Of a stretch of 64,000 nt of DNA, positions 22,505-33,202 are shown one piece after another. The stretch is from Manis javanica (lineage: Eukaryota > Chordata > Mammalia > Pholidota > Manidae): NCBI RefSeq assembly GCF_040802235.1, contig NC_133156.1, forward strand, positions 26,307,343 to 26,371,342. Reading direction: 5' to 3'. The stretch's first letter is position 1. Each line of letters begins with the position of its first letter. Position numbers and translations under genes: made by a program. The notes under the pieces are model-generated. The model made no database searches, was not told the DNA's origin, and saw only the letters and a list, made by a program, of their open reading frames with translations.

Positions 22505-23868
22505 ACAAAAACTAAGCCCAAAGTTAGCAGAAGGAAATAGCAAAGATCAGAGCAGAAATAAATGAAATAGAAACTAGAAAGACAATAGAAAAGATAGATG
22601 AAAATAAAAACTTTTTTTGAGATTAACAAAATAGACAGACCTTTATAAAACTAGGCTCACCACCAAAAAGAGAAAGGGATCAAATTAATAAAATAAGAAA
22701 TGAAAAAGGAGACATTACAACTGACACCACACAAATACAAAGGATTAAAGAGACTACTAGGAACAATTGTATGCCAACATATTAGACAACCTATAAGAAA
22801 TGGATAAATTCCTAGAAACATACAACCTAAGACTGAATCATGAAAAATGCAAAATCTGAAAAGACCAACTACCAGTAAGAAGATTGAATCGGCAATCAAA
22901 AACCTCCCAAAAAAGAAACTTCTAAGACCAGATTGCTCCACTGGTAAATGTTCACCAAACACTTTAAAGGAATCAATACAAATCCTTGTCAAATTCTTTC
23001 AAAAAGTAGAAGAGGGGGAAATACATCCAAATTCATTTTACAAGGCCGGCCATTAGCCAGATACCAAAACCAGGTGAAGAAACTACAAGAAAAGAAAATT
23101 ACAGTCCAATATTCCTGATGAACATAGATGCAAAAATCCTCAAGAAAATATTAGCAAAGTGAATTCAACAGTTCATTAGAAAATCACACATCATGAAGAA
23201 ATAAGATTTACTCCTGGGATGCCAGGATGGGTCAGCATCTGCAAATTAGTAAATGTGATACACCACCTTAACAAAATAAGGGATAAAAACATATGATCAT
23301 CTTTATTGTGAAGCAAAAGCATTTGGCCAAATACAGTATTCTTTCATGATAAAAACTCCCCAAAAAATAAATACTGAGGGAATATACCTCAACATAATAA
23401 AAGCCATATATGACAAACCCATGGCTAACATCATGCTCAATGGTGAGAAGCAGAAAGCTTTTCCTCTAAGATCAGGAGCAGAGCGAGGGTGCTCACTTAC
23501 ACCGCCGCTCCTCAACATAGCACTGGAAGTCCTAGCCAGCACACACAGGCAAAAATAAGAACTAAGCAGTATCCAAATAAGAAAGGAAGAAGTTACATTG
23601 TCTCTACCATGTCTCATGACACATACTATATATAGAAAACCCTAGAGACTTTACCAAAAACTGGTAGAACAAGTAAGTGAATTCAGTAAAGTTACAGGAT
23701 GCAAAATCAATATGTAAAATTCAGATGTGTTTTTCTACATACTAACAACTAACGCAAAGGTTTCTATAAACTCACGCAAAGGGAAATTAAGAATACAATG
23801 CCATTTACAGTACCATCAAAAAGAATGAAATACTTAGGAGTAAATTTAAATGAGGTGAAAGACAAAAA
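22505..23868 (+). mobile_element. Old L1 LINE fragment, ORF2 reverse-transcriptase region
   Basis: The segment begins near 'agcccaaagttagcagaagg', runs through the RT domain and stops abruptly in 'taaatttaaatgaggtgaaa' near 23860. Both ends are truncated. Multiple stops and small indels are present. Confidence 0.8.
23346..23558 (+). pseudogene. L1 ORF2p RT fragment
   Basis: A 70-codon open piece in the L1 frame includes 'YDKPMANIMLNGEKQKAFPL' and a following 'RSGAERGC' block. This is the RT segment after the catalytic FADD motif region. No functional protein is possible. Confidence 0.75.
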
Positions 23869-24170
23869 CAGTGGCCAGTTTGAAGCGTTTATTCTAATTT
23901 CTTTCTGCACAACCTGATGTGGAATACTGCCCCCAACCCAGCCACCCTGCTTCTCCACTGCCTATTAAAAGCCTTCCCATTCATAACCCAAGAAAGTAGT
24001 ACAATGCTAAAAAGGAAAATGACTCGTAGTTGTATTTTTTTCAATGTTAGGAAATAGTGGTATAAAACTTGGAAAAACACATCTAGTAAATATCATCGGT
24101 CTAATAATCTGTCAGGCAAATATCGTATAGAGATAAAAGTCACTAGCGAGCTTGGGAGGAGGTGGGGCAG
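23869..24170. other. Unassigned stretch
   Basis: No gene or repeat recognised. Confidence 0.4.
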
Positions 24171-24390
24171 GCAGCACGGTGTAATGCTAAGAGGCAGAGG
24201 GACTGCCTGTCAGAAGACTGCCATGGACTAGCTGTGTTACCCTAACAGAGCACTTGGCTCCCTGAGATTCGTTTTCTTCTTCTGAAAAATGAGAAACAAT
24301 TGTATCTACCTGCCTACCTCCAGGGTTGTGGGAACCAAGTGATTGCAAGTATGTGAACATGCTTTCAAAATTGTAAGATGACATAAAAAC
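24171..24390 (+). repeat. MIR SINE
   Basis: A near-complete forward MIR: tRNA-like head ('gcagcacggtgtaatgctaa'), 'ggactagctgtgttacccta', the core, and a tail like 'cctccagggttgtgggaacc'. Confidence 0.75.
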
Positions 24391-24519
24391 ATAAGGAATT
24401 ATTACTAATATAATATTTCAGGTTATTAATAAAACTTTGAGTAACACAAATTTACAAATAAAATGCCTTTTTAAAGTATATGCCCACTACCCATTTCCAG
24501 CTTAGAAAATAAAATTGTT

Positions 24520-24780
24520 TTTGAAAATTTTTAACTGCACACCCCTATGGCCCAGAAATTCTCCTACTAAGAAATTAGCGTGTGATTACATTATTTAACT
24601 ACAGCTATGTTCCCTGCATTATTGTTTGTAACAGATGAAAAAGAAACAAACAAACCAAAAAAAAAAAAATTCCCAGCCAGGAAATATCTTAGGCTTCCAA
24701 CTGTAGAAGCCTGGCTAAATATACCATTGCATCTCCAAGAATCAAACACCATGCATCCAGGAAAGTCTAAGACCGTGTGC
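24520..24780 (+). repeat. Old L1 (L1ME-like) ORF2 3' fragment
   Basis: Blocks resembling the L1 sentence 'item in ORF2 C-terminus' are visible: 'cccagaaattctcctactaa', 'tgcattattgtttgtaacag' and 'gcctggctaaatataccatt'. They occur in the right order but are strongly diverged. Confidence 0.5.
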
Positions 24781-24859
24781 TGTAAATTTCAAAATATGTT
24801 TTCCTGCTGCCTCAACATCTCCATGAACAGGTTGTGATCACCCTGTCCAGGCAACCGGA

Positions 24860-25150
24860 TGCACCAGCGTGAGAAGGCTGACCTGTCACAGTTCCCTTCC
24901 TGCCTTCTCCTGACTATGATCTAGGGACATTTACATGTACCACTGAAATCTCCCCACGTCTTTCACTTGTACTCCCTGAGCCCCAGGAAAGGCACTTGCC
25001 CATGGGGCCTTGATCTCCCTCACCCTCAGCTCCCCACCCACCTGGCTGAGCCGCCTCCTTTTGGCGTTTCCCCTGTGTGTCTCCACTGTGGCTGCAGTGA
25101 CTCTCTAGAACTGTGAGTATAATAAATATTTTCCTGAATCTCTCCTGTGT
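24860..25150 (+). repeat. Possible old LTR
   Basis: A pyrimidine-rich stretch ends with an AATAAA (about 25120) followed by a short U5-like segment containing 'cctgaatctctcctgtgttc'. No matching TG/CA ends or target duplication could be assigned. Confidence 0.25.
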
Positions 25151-25860
25151 TCCCCCTTATGACTGTGACATACCATCTCATAAAAGAATACAAAACAGAA
25201 TATAGTGAAATGAAAAAATATTTTAAAATGTACTTAGAAGTAAAAAGAAAAGCTGGCTATAGAATAGCACCATACTATTTATATAACCATGTGTATATAC
25301 TTAAATTAAGTAGTAAATTATACTTTATTTAAGTAGTAAAAGTATACAACCAAACAGCAACTATACTATCCAGTGAGAAGTTTTTCCTTTCTTCCTTTTG
25401 CTTACTTTTTGCTTACTGATATTTTTCCTAAATTTTCTAAATAGATTAGGCATAATTTTTGCAGTACAGAGGAAAATGTCCAAAATGGCAACTACCCCAT
25501 CTTCAAAGGAATAAAAATCTACCCATCTTCCAAACCACATTTCAGGAACCATCGTCTCTGCAAGACTTACAGAATTCCACTAGTTCGAGGGCACATCTGT
25601 GTCACTGAACCCCCATTTTACTTAGCATAATATTATAATTATTTATAGCCTTGTTTTATCCTAGCTTCTAAATGCCTTAGCTTCTAAATGCCTAAGACAA
25701 ACCCTTGCACATAATAGACACTCCATAAATTTTATTGAATTTATTAATTAAAAGTAAAATTAGTAACTATTCTGAAAGGACTTGTGTTTTGAAGTTTCCT
25801 ATCCCCTTAAGGACTCACTCTCTCTGACCAAGTGAACCACCATTACCATCATCACCATCC
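25151..25860. other. Unassigned AT-rich stretch
   Basis: No gene. Some CCACCAT-type simple repetition occurs at 25835-25860. Confidence 0.4.
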
Positions 25861-25864
25861 CCAT

Positions 25865-26043
25865 TCTAATAACCAACATTTACTGTGCACTTACTATACA
25901 CCAGACATGTATTCATTTTTAATGAAACAATGTGATATGAAGCTACCATTGTTACATGTACTTTTTGTTGAAGAAACCGAGGCTCAGAGTAACTTGGTGT
26001 GGTGGCAGAGATTAATAAACAGCAGAGCAGGGATTGTGCCCTT
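25865..26043 (-). repeat. MIR SINE (reverse), split by an LTR
   Basis: The order 'aacatttactgtgcacttac', 'gaaaccgaggctcagagtaa' and 'gcagagcagggattgtgccc' is that of a reversed MIR. It is interrupted at 26044 by an LTR and its remaining head may continue at about 26559-26585. Confidence 0.7.
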
Positions 26044-26558
26044 TGTTAGGGTCCAGAAATCCGTGGATTTCCCGAGAGAACACAGGCACAGAGATGTAAG
26101 TACAAACAAAGCCTTTATTCAGCCAGCTAGCTGGGGCCGACAGCACCTCCCCTGACACACAGGCAGGGTCAGAGCAGTTGACCCTGAGGCAACTTTAGGT
26201 ACGGATTATATAGGGTTTTCACAGCCGTTACACCAAAGCCCGCGCAGTTCTACAACCAATAGTTTTAAAACACACTCTATATTGTAACCAATGGGAAACA
26301 TTGTAACCTTTTAGGGAACGCACCAGTTGCCTGACCGCTTCAGTTGTTATCTCTTGCATCCAAGCATGTCTACGTAACTCATCACGGGTTACGCCCCCAG
26401 GCTGTTGCCCACTTCTAGTTATCTAACTTAGGGCAGGCGCGTTTCTAAGCTTAGCCTACGGTAGTTTGTACAAAATGGGTGGCTCTTGCTCTAGGCAGTC
26501 AGGTTAAGTGTTATTAGGTCTTTTTCCTGACTCTTGATGTTCTCTGCACTCCTTAACA
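26044..26558 (-). mobile_element. Solo LTR (family A, reverse) inside a MIR
   Basis: The 515-bp element begins TGTTAGGG and ends CCTTAACA on the plus strand, so the sense strand starts TGTTAAGG and ends CCCTAACA. On the plus strand the reversed TATA box is TTATATA at 26206-26212 and the reversed polyadenylation signal is TTTATT at 26114-26119. It is clearly the same family as 30193-30686, but has about 40 extra bases near its U3 start. No internal viral genes flank it. A clean target duplication was not found. Confidence 0.8.
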
Positions 26559-26599
26559 CCTGTCTGTCCAGCTCTTCAGCCCTAAGTCTTACAATCATC

Positions 26600-26790
26600 A
26601 CATTACCCTACCTTGAACACAATGGTGAGCCCACCTACACAGATCATCTATGTAGTAAGGTTGTAAGTAAATGATAAGTTAGTTGCTGGATTTTCCTTTA
26701 CTTGTAGTAAGACCACAAACATCTTAAGGTCCCATTGAAGACAAGACACCAATTATTACCAATGCTTTGAAAAGGAAATCATTTACTTAA
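26600..26790. other. Unassigned stretch
   Basis: Nothing recognised between the LTR/MIR and the next MIR. Confidence 0.4.
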
Positions 26791-26794
26791 ATGC

Positions 26795-26915
26795 AGTGTG
26801 GTGAAGTGGCAAATATATTGGCGTAGAAATCCAGGGTTCAAGTCCTGACTTATCCACCCAACTCACTGGGGGACTTTGAGGCACCTGCTCAACTCCATCT
26901 GTATGGGAAAATGTT
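26795..26915 (+). repeat. MIR SINE
   Basis: A forward MIR head and core is seen: 'cagtgtggtgaagtggcaaa', 'aatccagggttcaagtcctg', then 'ggactttgaggcacctgctc'. Confidence 0.6.
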
Positions 26916-26949
26916 AGACTCACTGGTTACTAGGGTGCTTCTCTTTCGA

Positions 26950-27425
26950 GACAGACTCCTAATTGTCTCAGCTTCCACGCCCACTCCAACCTCCTGCCCC
27001 CTCACTCACTCTGAGGAGGCCACATCGCTGCCTCTCAGTCCCTCAGATGTGGGTCAGCCTTTGCATCTGTTGCCCATGCTTCCTGGACGCATCTCCCGCC
27101 CCAACCACTCAACCCAGACTGCGCATGGAGTGAGCTCCTACTCACCCCTGAGAACTCCAGATAAAACTCCCTTCCTCAGACAGGATTCCCCAATCCCTCC
27201 CACCTAGAAAAATCTCTTTTAACACCCTATATTTCTCTCCACAGTGCATCATGATTTATAATGTTAGAGTGGAAGAGTTCATTGTATGATAGTTTGCTTA
27301 GAGACTGTCCCCCACTAACACACCCCCTGGGAGTTGGGGACTTGTCTGTTTTGTCTATCGTATATTCCCAGCATGTCTCTGGCTGACCTATAGTAGGTAC
27401 TCAATGCTCAGTAAGTAGTTAATTA
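26950..27425 (+). repeat. L2 LINE 3' end
   Basis: A long pyrimidine-rich L2-like run is followed by 'gggacttgtctgttttgtct', 'tattcccagcatgtctctgg' and 'tatagtaggtactcaatgct', the typical L2 3' terminal order. Confidence 0.7.
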
Positions 27426-27513
27426 ATTAAAGACGATAATAATGGTGTGATCATTGTGATTTCCCAGGGCACATAGGTGGTGACATGCCCAAGATGGGAA
27501 ATGGAGCACCAAA

Positions 27514-27998
27514 AAGAGCCTCAGTAAATTCAAAAGGATTGAAATTGTACCAACCAGCTTCTCAGACCACAAAGGTATGAAACTAGAAATAAATTGTGCA
27601 AAGAAAATGCAACAGCTCACAAACATATGGAGGCTTAAGAACATGCTCCTAAATAATCAATGGACCAATGACCAAATTAAAACAGAGATCAAGCAATATA
27701 TGGAGACAAATGAAAAGAACAACTCAAAACCTCAACTTCCGTGGGAGCAGCAAAGGCAGTATAAGAGGAAAGTATATAGCAATACAGGCTTATCTCAAGA
27801 AAGAAGAACAATCCCAAATGAACAGTCTAAACTAAGAAATAATGAAACTAGAAAAAGAACAAATGAGGCCCAAAGTCAGTAGAAGGAAGGATATAAGACC
27901 AGACAAGAAATAAATAAAATTGAGAAGAATAAAACAATAGACAGAATTAATGAAACAAGGAGCAGGTTTTTTGAGAAAATAAACAAAGAAGAGACTAA
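27514..27998 (+). mobile_element. Old L1 fragment, ORF2 endonuclease-RT junction
   Basis: It follows L1 ORF2 from 'ctcagtaaattcaaaaggat' (late endonuclease region) to 'gagcaggttttttgagaaaa' (start of the RT domain). Both ends are truncated, and no L1 3' end or tail is present. Confidence 0.75.
27577..27882 (+). pseudogene. L1 ORF2p fragment (101 codons)
   Basis: The open piece reads in the L1 ORF2 frame, with 'NNQWTNDQIKTEIKQYMETN' near residue 28. In intact L1s this lies between endonuclease and RT. It is a broken remnant. Confidence 0.7.
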
Positions 27999-28570
27999 GA
28001 AGGGGACAAAGAAGAGAGGCTGGCAAGTAGAGCGTCTCGACTCAAGTACTGAGCATAACAACAGCACGACAAACACAGAAAGGTCCCAGAGGGCGCACAA
28101 AGCTGGGCTGGTGGCCTTTCCACGGCACCTTTGCATGTGTGTGTATGTTGGGAGGGGAGGCAGTGGGGAAGATGGACACAGCTCCATTCTGCCAAAGCTG
28201 GGTCTTTTCCCCCAGTTCCTGGCATTGCACCTGCCCTAGACTGGCTCCTGACCCCCTGGAACGCAGTCAGGGCTGTAAGGCAGCACCGCACCATTGCATT
28301 CTGGCTGCACTGTGGCTGTCTGCTGCCCTGGGCCCTGGCGGGGACAAGGCATCCCACTCCAAATGCCTCCTGCGGTGCCCATTTCCTCCCTGAGACAGGA
28401 CCTGCCAAACAACAGCCACTTGTCCTCACTGACACTGGAGGCCTTCCCCCAGGTACAACACTACTCCATATAAGAAATGCTGCCAGTCATCATCCTCAGA
28501 CGTCTCCTCCCACAACTCCAGGTGCAGGACCCCTGTGAGGGAGAGAGTGGCCCCAGCCCTTTACACCTCA
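27999..28570. other. Unassigned GC-rich stretch
   Basis: This block is GC-richer than its surroundings and follows the L1 fragment directly. Plus and minus frames of 135 and 146 codons (28131-28538 and 27995-28435) overlap each other. Neither has a recognisable domain. It may be an old LTR or exon-like unique sequence; I cannot decide. Confidence 0.35.
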
Positions 28571-28825
28571 AGTGAGCTCAGTGGAGAACCTTGGCTCCAG
28601 ATGTTATTTTTACTTGAGAAATTATTTATTGTTTCATGCCATTTTTATTGTGGCTTATCAAAGTCCTGCATGAATGTGCAATAAACAAATAGATATTTAC
28701 ATGTTACTTACCAAGTATTTGTTTGCCTTTAACCCTAGCATGCATTTGACCATTTATAAAGCACTGTTCTTTCTCCTTTGAATCCTATGGCAACGCTGGG
28801 AGGCAAGTGAACCAATCCCATTATA
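28571..28825. other. Unassigned stretch with a possible MIR scrap
   Basis: A weak reversed MIR is suggested at 28730-28815 ('ttataaagcactgttctttc'). The rest is unassigned. Confidence 0.35.
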
Positions 28826-29163
28826 GTCCTGGGGCTACTGCAACAAATTAACACAAGCATGGTGCCTTAAAACAAAAGAAACATACATTCTCACAACTCT
28901 GGAGGCTAGCAGTCTGAAGTCCAGCAGGACGATGCTCCCTTTAGGGCTGCAGAAAAGAAGCTGCTCCTTGCCTCTTCCAGCTTCTGGTGGCTGCCAGCAT
29001 TCCTGGGCTGCTGGCCACAGCACTCCAGTCTCTGCCTCCAGCTTCACTGCCTTTCCCTCTGTGTCCAACCTCCCCCTTTCTCTTATCAGGACATCGGTGA
29101 CTGCATTGAGTACCCACATAGACAATCCAGAATAATCTTGTCTAAAGATCCTTAACATATTTA
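28826..29163 (-). repeat. Old medium-reiterated repeat, interrupted by an LTR
   Basis: The text matches a widespread old mammalian repeat beginning with a block like 'gctactgcaacaaattaaca', then 'ctcacaactctggaggctag' and 'cttccagcttctggtggctg', ending at 'aaagatccttaacatat'. The same family in the other orientation lies at 60688-60781. I cannot name it with certainty. Confidence 0.6.
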
Positions 29164-29667
29164 TGATGCCAGGGTTCTTGTTGGCAGAGTCAAAGAATGA
29201 ACTTCACAAATATTCAAGGTAGGAGAGGAAGTGACAGGCTTTTATTTAGAGATAAAGCGAGTGGACAGAGCTCCTGGCTCAGGCCAGGAAGCAACAAGAG
29301 AGCCCAGGGGTGATGCATTGTCTAGGGGCTTTATAGGTGGTTGAGAGACAAAGGGCTAGGGATGTACACCTGTGAAGTGGTCCCAAAAGGTTTATCTTTG
29401 AAAAGACTTTAAGTTTCTTATTAGTCTTCCTGGTTATTTATAAGAAATTCACTGTTCTGATTTCCTCCTAGGATAGCAGCTTCCTGGTCTGGGGGCATAT
29501 CACTTAAGACTGCCTGCTTTACTCCCAAGGTGGGCCAAGTTATTGTCTGTTTGTTAAAGAGTATGCTAAGAAATTTACTTTTTAACTAATTGGGTCTTAA
29601 AATGCAATCTTATTTTCAAGATGGAATCCTTCCTGTTTTTACTACTGTTTGGGGCTTGCTTGCTACA
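29164..29667 (-). mobile_element. Solo LTR (family B, reverse)
   Basis: On the plus strand it starts TGATGCCAGGG and ends GCTACA, so the sense strand starts TGTAGC and ends CATCA, as at 9274-9839. The R-U5 half matches that element clearly, including the stretch around the TATA box and the polyadenylation signal. The U3 half does not match. It is inserted in the old repeat at 28826-29163. No viral genes are attached and the target duplication is not clean. Confidence 0.75.
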
Positions 29668-29699
29668 TTGCCCAGGTTGCAAATCATCTGTTTAGGGCT

Positions 29700-29860
29700 G
29701 GAGGAAGAAAAGAAGCACCTGGGTCAAGTCAGAGCTAGATGGATTCAAGCTTAGAGTCCCAGTTTCTTCAACGTCAAAGTAGTGACAATAAGGTGTTTCT
29801 CCTGGGACTATTATAAAGAGTATAGATAAGAAAAGAGGAAGCTTTCAGCATGGTGCCCAC
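29700..29860 (+). repeat. Probable MIR SINE
   Basis: A forward MIR-like order is present: 'gtcagagctagatggattca', 'cccagtttcttcaacgtcaa', 'gtgacaataaggtgtttctc'. It is diverged. Confidence 0.4.
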
Positions 29861-30192
29861 GGTGTGCCGCAAAACAAACGCTGAACGCTATTTTCGCTTT
29901 TTGCCTCTTTTCATAAAAGTGAAAATCCTCTTTGGACTTCTTTTAGTTAGTGAAAACAGGTGTTAATGTAGGTCTTTTATAAAAGCAAAGTGGCGTAATG
30001 TGAACTTTCAAAAAGCAGGGAAAGCCTGTAAAGGTGTACATGCCCTGGAGTCAGGTTACCAAATAAAACTGCTTTCGTTTCCAGAAGCTAGCTGGTTCAG
30101 CTGCTTGGGTCTTAGGGGTTTAGACATTGCCATCTCGTTCTGTACCCTCGGAGGAGATGCTGCAAGGTGGCCCAGAGAGGCAGGCTGGCCCC
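29861..30192. other. Unassigned stretch
   Basis: No gene or repeat recognised. The last 5 bases (GCCCC, 30188-30192) are the left target duplication of the next LTR. Confidence 0.45.
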
Positions 30193-30686
30193 TGTAAAGG
30201 ACTTAACCTGACCCTAGAGCAAGAGCCACCCAGTTTTTGTATAAACTACCCGAGGCAAAGCTTGGAAATGCGCCTGCCCTAAGTTAGATAACTAGAAGTT
30301 AGGCAACAGCCCCGGGACGCCTAGAGAGGGAACCTGTGATAAGTCACGTAGACATGCTTGGGTAAGCAAGAGATAACAATTGAAGTGGTTAGGCAACTAA
30401 CGCGTTCCCTAAAAGGTTACAATGCTTCCCATTGTTTACAATATAGAGTGTGTTTTAAAATTATTGGTTGTAGAAATGCGCAAGCTTCGGTGTAACGGCT
30501 GTGAAAATCCTATATAAGCAATACCTAAAGTTGCCTGGGGTTCGGCAGCTCGGACTCGGCCTGCGTGTCAGGGGAGGTGCTGTTGGCCCCAGCTTGCTAG
30601 CTGATTAAAGACTTTGCTTGTACTTACATCTCCGTGCCTGTGTGCTTTGTTCTCTCGGGAAATCCCCGGATTCCTGGACCCTAACA
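30193..30686 (+). mobile_element. Solo LTR (family A, forward)
   Basis: A 494-bp LTR starts TGTAAAGG and ends CCCTAACA. TATATAA is at 30511-30517 and an ATTAAA polyadenylation signal at 30604-30609. GCCCC lies directly on both sides (30188-30192 and 30687-30691), a 5-bp target-site duplication, so this is a genuine solo LTR left by recombination of a provirus. The sister copy is 26044-26558 in the opposite orientation. Confidence 0.9.
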
Positions 30687-30691
30687 GCCCC

Positions 30692-31215
30692 GACCTGGGC
30701 TTGGCTCCTGAGCACCAGTGTCGCTGGGCTGGTGGCTCTGCACTGCGCTCTCACTTGGTCCTCTGTCCTCTACTCCACGTGGTCTTGCCATTTCTACTAC
30801 TCTCAGGATGGCACAGGGTTTGGTAAGAGGGGTTTGCCCTCCTCGCAGAACTGGGAACCCGTAAGAGGATGTTCACGGTGGAGCCCAGGGCCACTGCTAG
30901 AGTCTGAGGTTTCTTCTTTTCCTTCAACTGTTCTCTTCCTCCTAAGCTTGCGAATTCCACAACAAAAAGGTAGGGAGGAAGTGGGTATGTGTGTCTATTG
31001 ACTTTCTTCCCAGGCTTTCCTGTATTATACTTGAAATGAGGCTTAAAGTGAAGAATCTTTTTCCTTGAGTTCTTTTGTGACAGTTTTCATTCGTGGACGG
31101 TCTTGTTTTCAAGTGTTCCGACCTACTCCTTGGGTGTGGGAGGATTCTGGCCTTGGGGAATGAAGGGGAAAAGCACATCACTTAGCATTTCATACACCTT
31201 CCCACTTTGAAGACC
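30692..31215. other. Unassigned stretch
   Basis: No gene. Frames of up to 127 codons (30618-31001) begin inside the LTR and show no domain, so they are considered chance. Confidence 0.4.
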
Positions 31216-31219
31216 ATTC

Positions 31220-31355
31220 CACAGCAAGCTGGCTGGCTAAGTATTGTCACTGTTTATCCCATTTTCCAGATGAGGGAACAAACTCAGAGAAGCTAATGAC
31301 TTGCTTAATGCCATCCAGGCAGAAAGAAGTGGACTTAAAACCAGAGGTCTCTGGC
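31220..31355 (-). repeat. MIR SINE (reverse)
   Basis: The core reads 'cccattttccagatgaggga', 'agagaagctaatgacttgct' and a head fragment. This is a well-preserved reversed MIR. Confidence 0.7.
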
Positions 31356-32484
31356 TTTGCAACCTCTCTATTCCAGTGAGCTGAGTGGAGGGACAGCATC
31401 ACTTCCCCTGACAGTGGTCACTGCCCACGCTCCAGAATCTTCTTTGGCCATGACCTGCTGGGGCAGGTTACTTCTCTCTCCACTTCTCCCTGCATCAGGC
31501 ATTGGTGGAGCCATCCCCGAAAGTGCTTGCTGTGCTGGGCACTGAACACTGGACTGTCCAACTGTCCTGGAGCAGAATAGCATTAGTAACAATGTGAATT
31601 TTCTCTTCTGTTGTCCCATTCCGTCTCAGATTTCTCTCTGTCATCTTTGTTCAAGATGTTGAGGTTCTATCATTCCAAGCACATTTGAATTTTGTTCATC
31701 TCTGTTAGTAATGAATGAATGTATATGAAAGGGTTAACAGCCTCCAAAGTCACTCCTTAGTCCTCTGAGGCCCTGGTGCAGGCAGGCTCCATAGCGCCGG
31801 CCACCCCAGCTGTCAGATGCATGGCCAGTGACCCCTCCAGGATTTTGGCCACATATGCTGTCCCTTCTGAAAACTGAGAACTTAGCTCAGAGTGAGGCTG
31901 AATTCATTTCAGAGGAAGCTGGGACTGCATTTTTCCCTGGCTCTGGGTTTGTTGGCTTCTTTTTGCGGTGGCTGGAGGCCATCATTTTTGTGTGGAGGAT
32001 TAATTAGAATAGATTCCTTTGACTCAGGCTGCCAATGAAACCTGTGGTCCTCAGCTATCGACTTACGGTGCTGAGCAGGAAAGTATGGGTCCCTCAACAG
32101 GCCCCAGGAAGGTTGTGGTGATGGGCATTTTGATGCCCAGGTGGTTAATTGTGGCAAGTGGAAAAGATTAAGAAAGCATGAGGAGATTTGGGGGTAGAGT
32201 GGGGACGGCAGGCAGTACAAGGGTTCCCATGATCCAGCAAATGAGAAGAGAATCTCATTTCCTATGAAAGATGTAGCTGAGAAATTAAAAGGGACATTTG
32301 TGAACTTTGGAGGCTGAGATGATTGTGAGCAAATTAATAGCTAGATATCTGAGATGTTTGTTCTTATGCAGATAATTGAGTTCTGAAGAGAGGGGTCACT
32401 GGTCCTTCAACTTCACCATTGTCTCAGACTCCAAATTACGAGAAAGTTCTAGCTCTTATCCCCCAGATGACCTCTCAATTTAAT
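31356..32484. other. Unassigned stretch
   Basis: No gene and no confident repeat. The base composition is ordinary. Confidence 0.45.
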
Positions 32485-32609
32485 TAAATTCAACAAACAT
32501 TTATTAGCACCTGCTGTGGTGGTAGGAGAGGTGGGGTCTAAGGGGTATAAGAAGCAGAAGGCACGCTCCATTCTCTTAAGGAGTTTATCATGCATGGGGC
32601 AGACATTTT
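32485..32609 (+). repeat. Ancient repeat, left part of a three-layer nest
   Basis: It starts with 'ttcaacaaacatttattagc', the head of the ancient family, and is broken by an old L1. The 13 bases GGGCAGACATTTT at 32597-32609 recur at 35821-35833 as the target-site duplication of that L1. Confidence 0.6.
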
Positions 32610-32642
32610 TTATTTTTTTAGAAAAATAGACTTTATGTTTTA
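32610..32642 (-). mobile_element. Old L1 3' tail (left remnant)
   Basis: T-rich tail of an old antisense L1 whose body resumes at 35122. The last 15 bases (32628-32642) are the left target-site duplication of the younger nested element. Confidence 0.65.
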
Positions 32643-32644
32643 TT

Positions 32645-32675
<31 letters not shown>

Positions 32676-32680
32676 TGGTT
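32643..32680. repeat. (TTTA)n microsatellite in the L1 tail
   Basis: Tandem ATTT units on the plus strand form the 3' tail of the nested L1 derivative. Confidence 0.85.
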
Positions 32681-32887
32681 TTAAAAATTAATTAATTTAT
32701 TTTGTTGTCATTAATCTACAATTACATGAAGAACATTATGTTTACTAGGCTCCCCCCTTCACCAAGTCCCCACCCCCACACCCCCATTACAGTCACTGTC
32801 CATCAGCATAGTAAGATGCTGTAGAGTCACTACTTGTCTTCCCTGTGTTGCACAGCCCTCCCACTGCCACCACCCACATTATACATG

Positions 32888-33202
32888 CTAATCATAATGC
32901 CCCCTTTCTTTTTCCCCACCCTTTCTCCCTTTCTTCCCAGTTCCTTTCCCTTTGGTAACTGTTAGTCCATTCTTAGGTTCTATGATTCTGCTGCTGTTTT
33001 GTTCCTTCAGTCTTTCTTTGTTCCTATAGTCTTTGGGTTTGAGGTGAGTCTCTTGTAAGCAGCATAGAGATGGGTCTTGCTTTTTTATCCATTCTGTTAT
33101 TCTGTGTCTTTTGATTGGTGCATTCAGTCCATTTACATTTAAGGTGATTATTGAAAGATATGTACTTATTACCATTGCAGGCTTTAGATTCATGGTTGCC
33201 AA
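32888..33202 (-). pseudogene. L1 ORF2 N-terminal stub fused to 3' UTR
   Basis: A 104-codon frame begins with the L1 endonuclease N-terminus. It has 'IITLNVNGLNAPIKRHRI' near residue 18 and 'QDPSLCCLQETHLKPKD' to residue 58, with the conserved Asn and Glu of the endonuclease. From about residue 59 the frame reads into L1 3' UTR ('YRNKERLKEQ'). Most of the endonuclease and all of RT are missing. The N-terminal fragment cannot act as an enzyme. Confidence 0.85.

Noticed and set aside
27995..28538. Overlapping 146- and 135-codon frames on opposite strands
   Set aside because: Long frames on both strands of a GC-rich block are expected from few AT-rich stops; neither has a domain or neighbours that suggest a gene.
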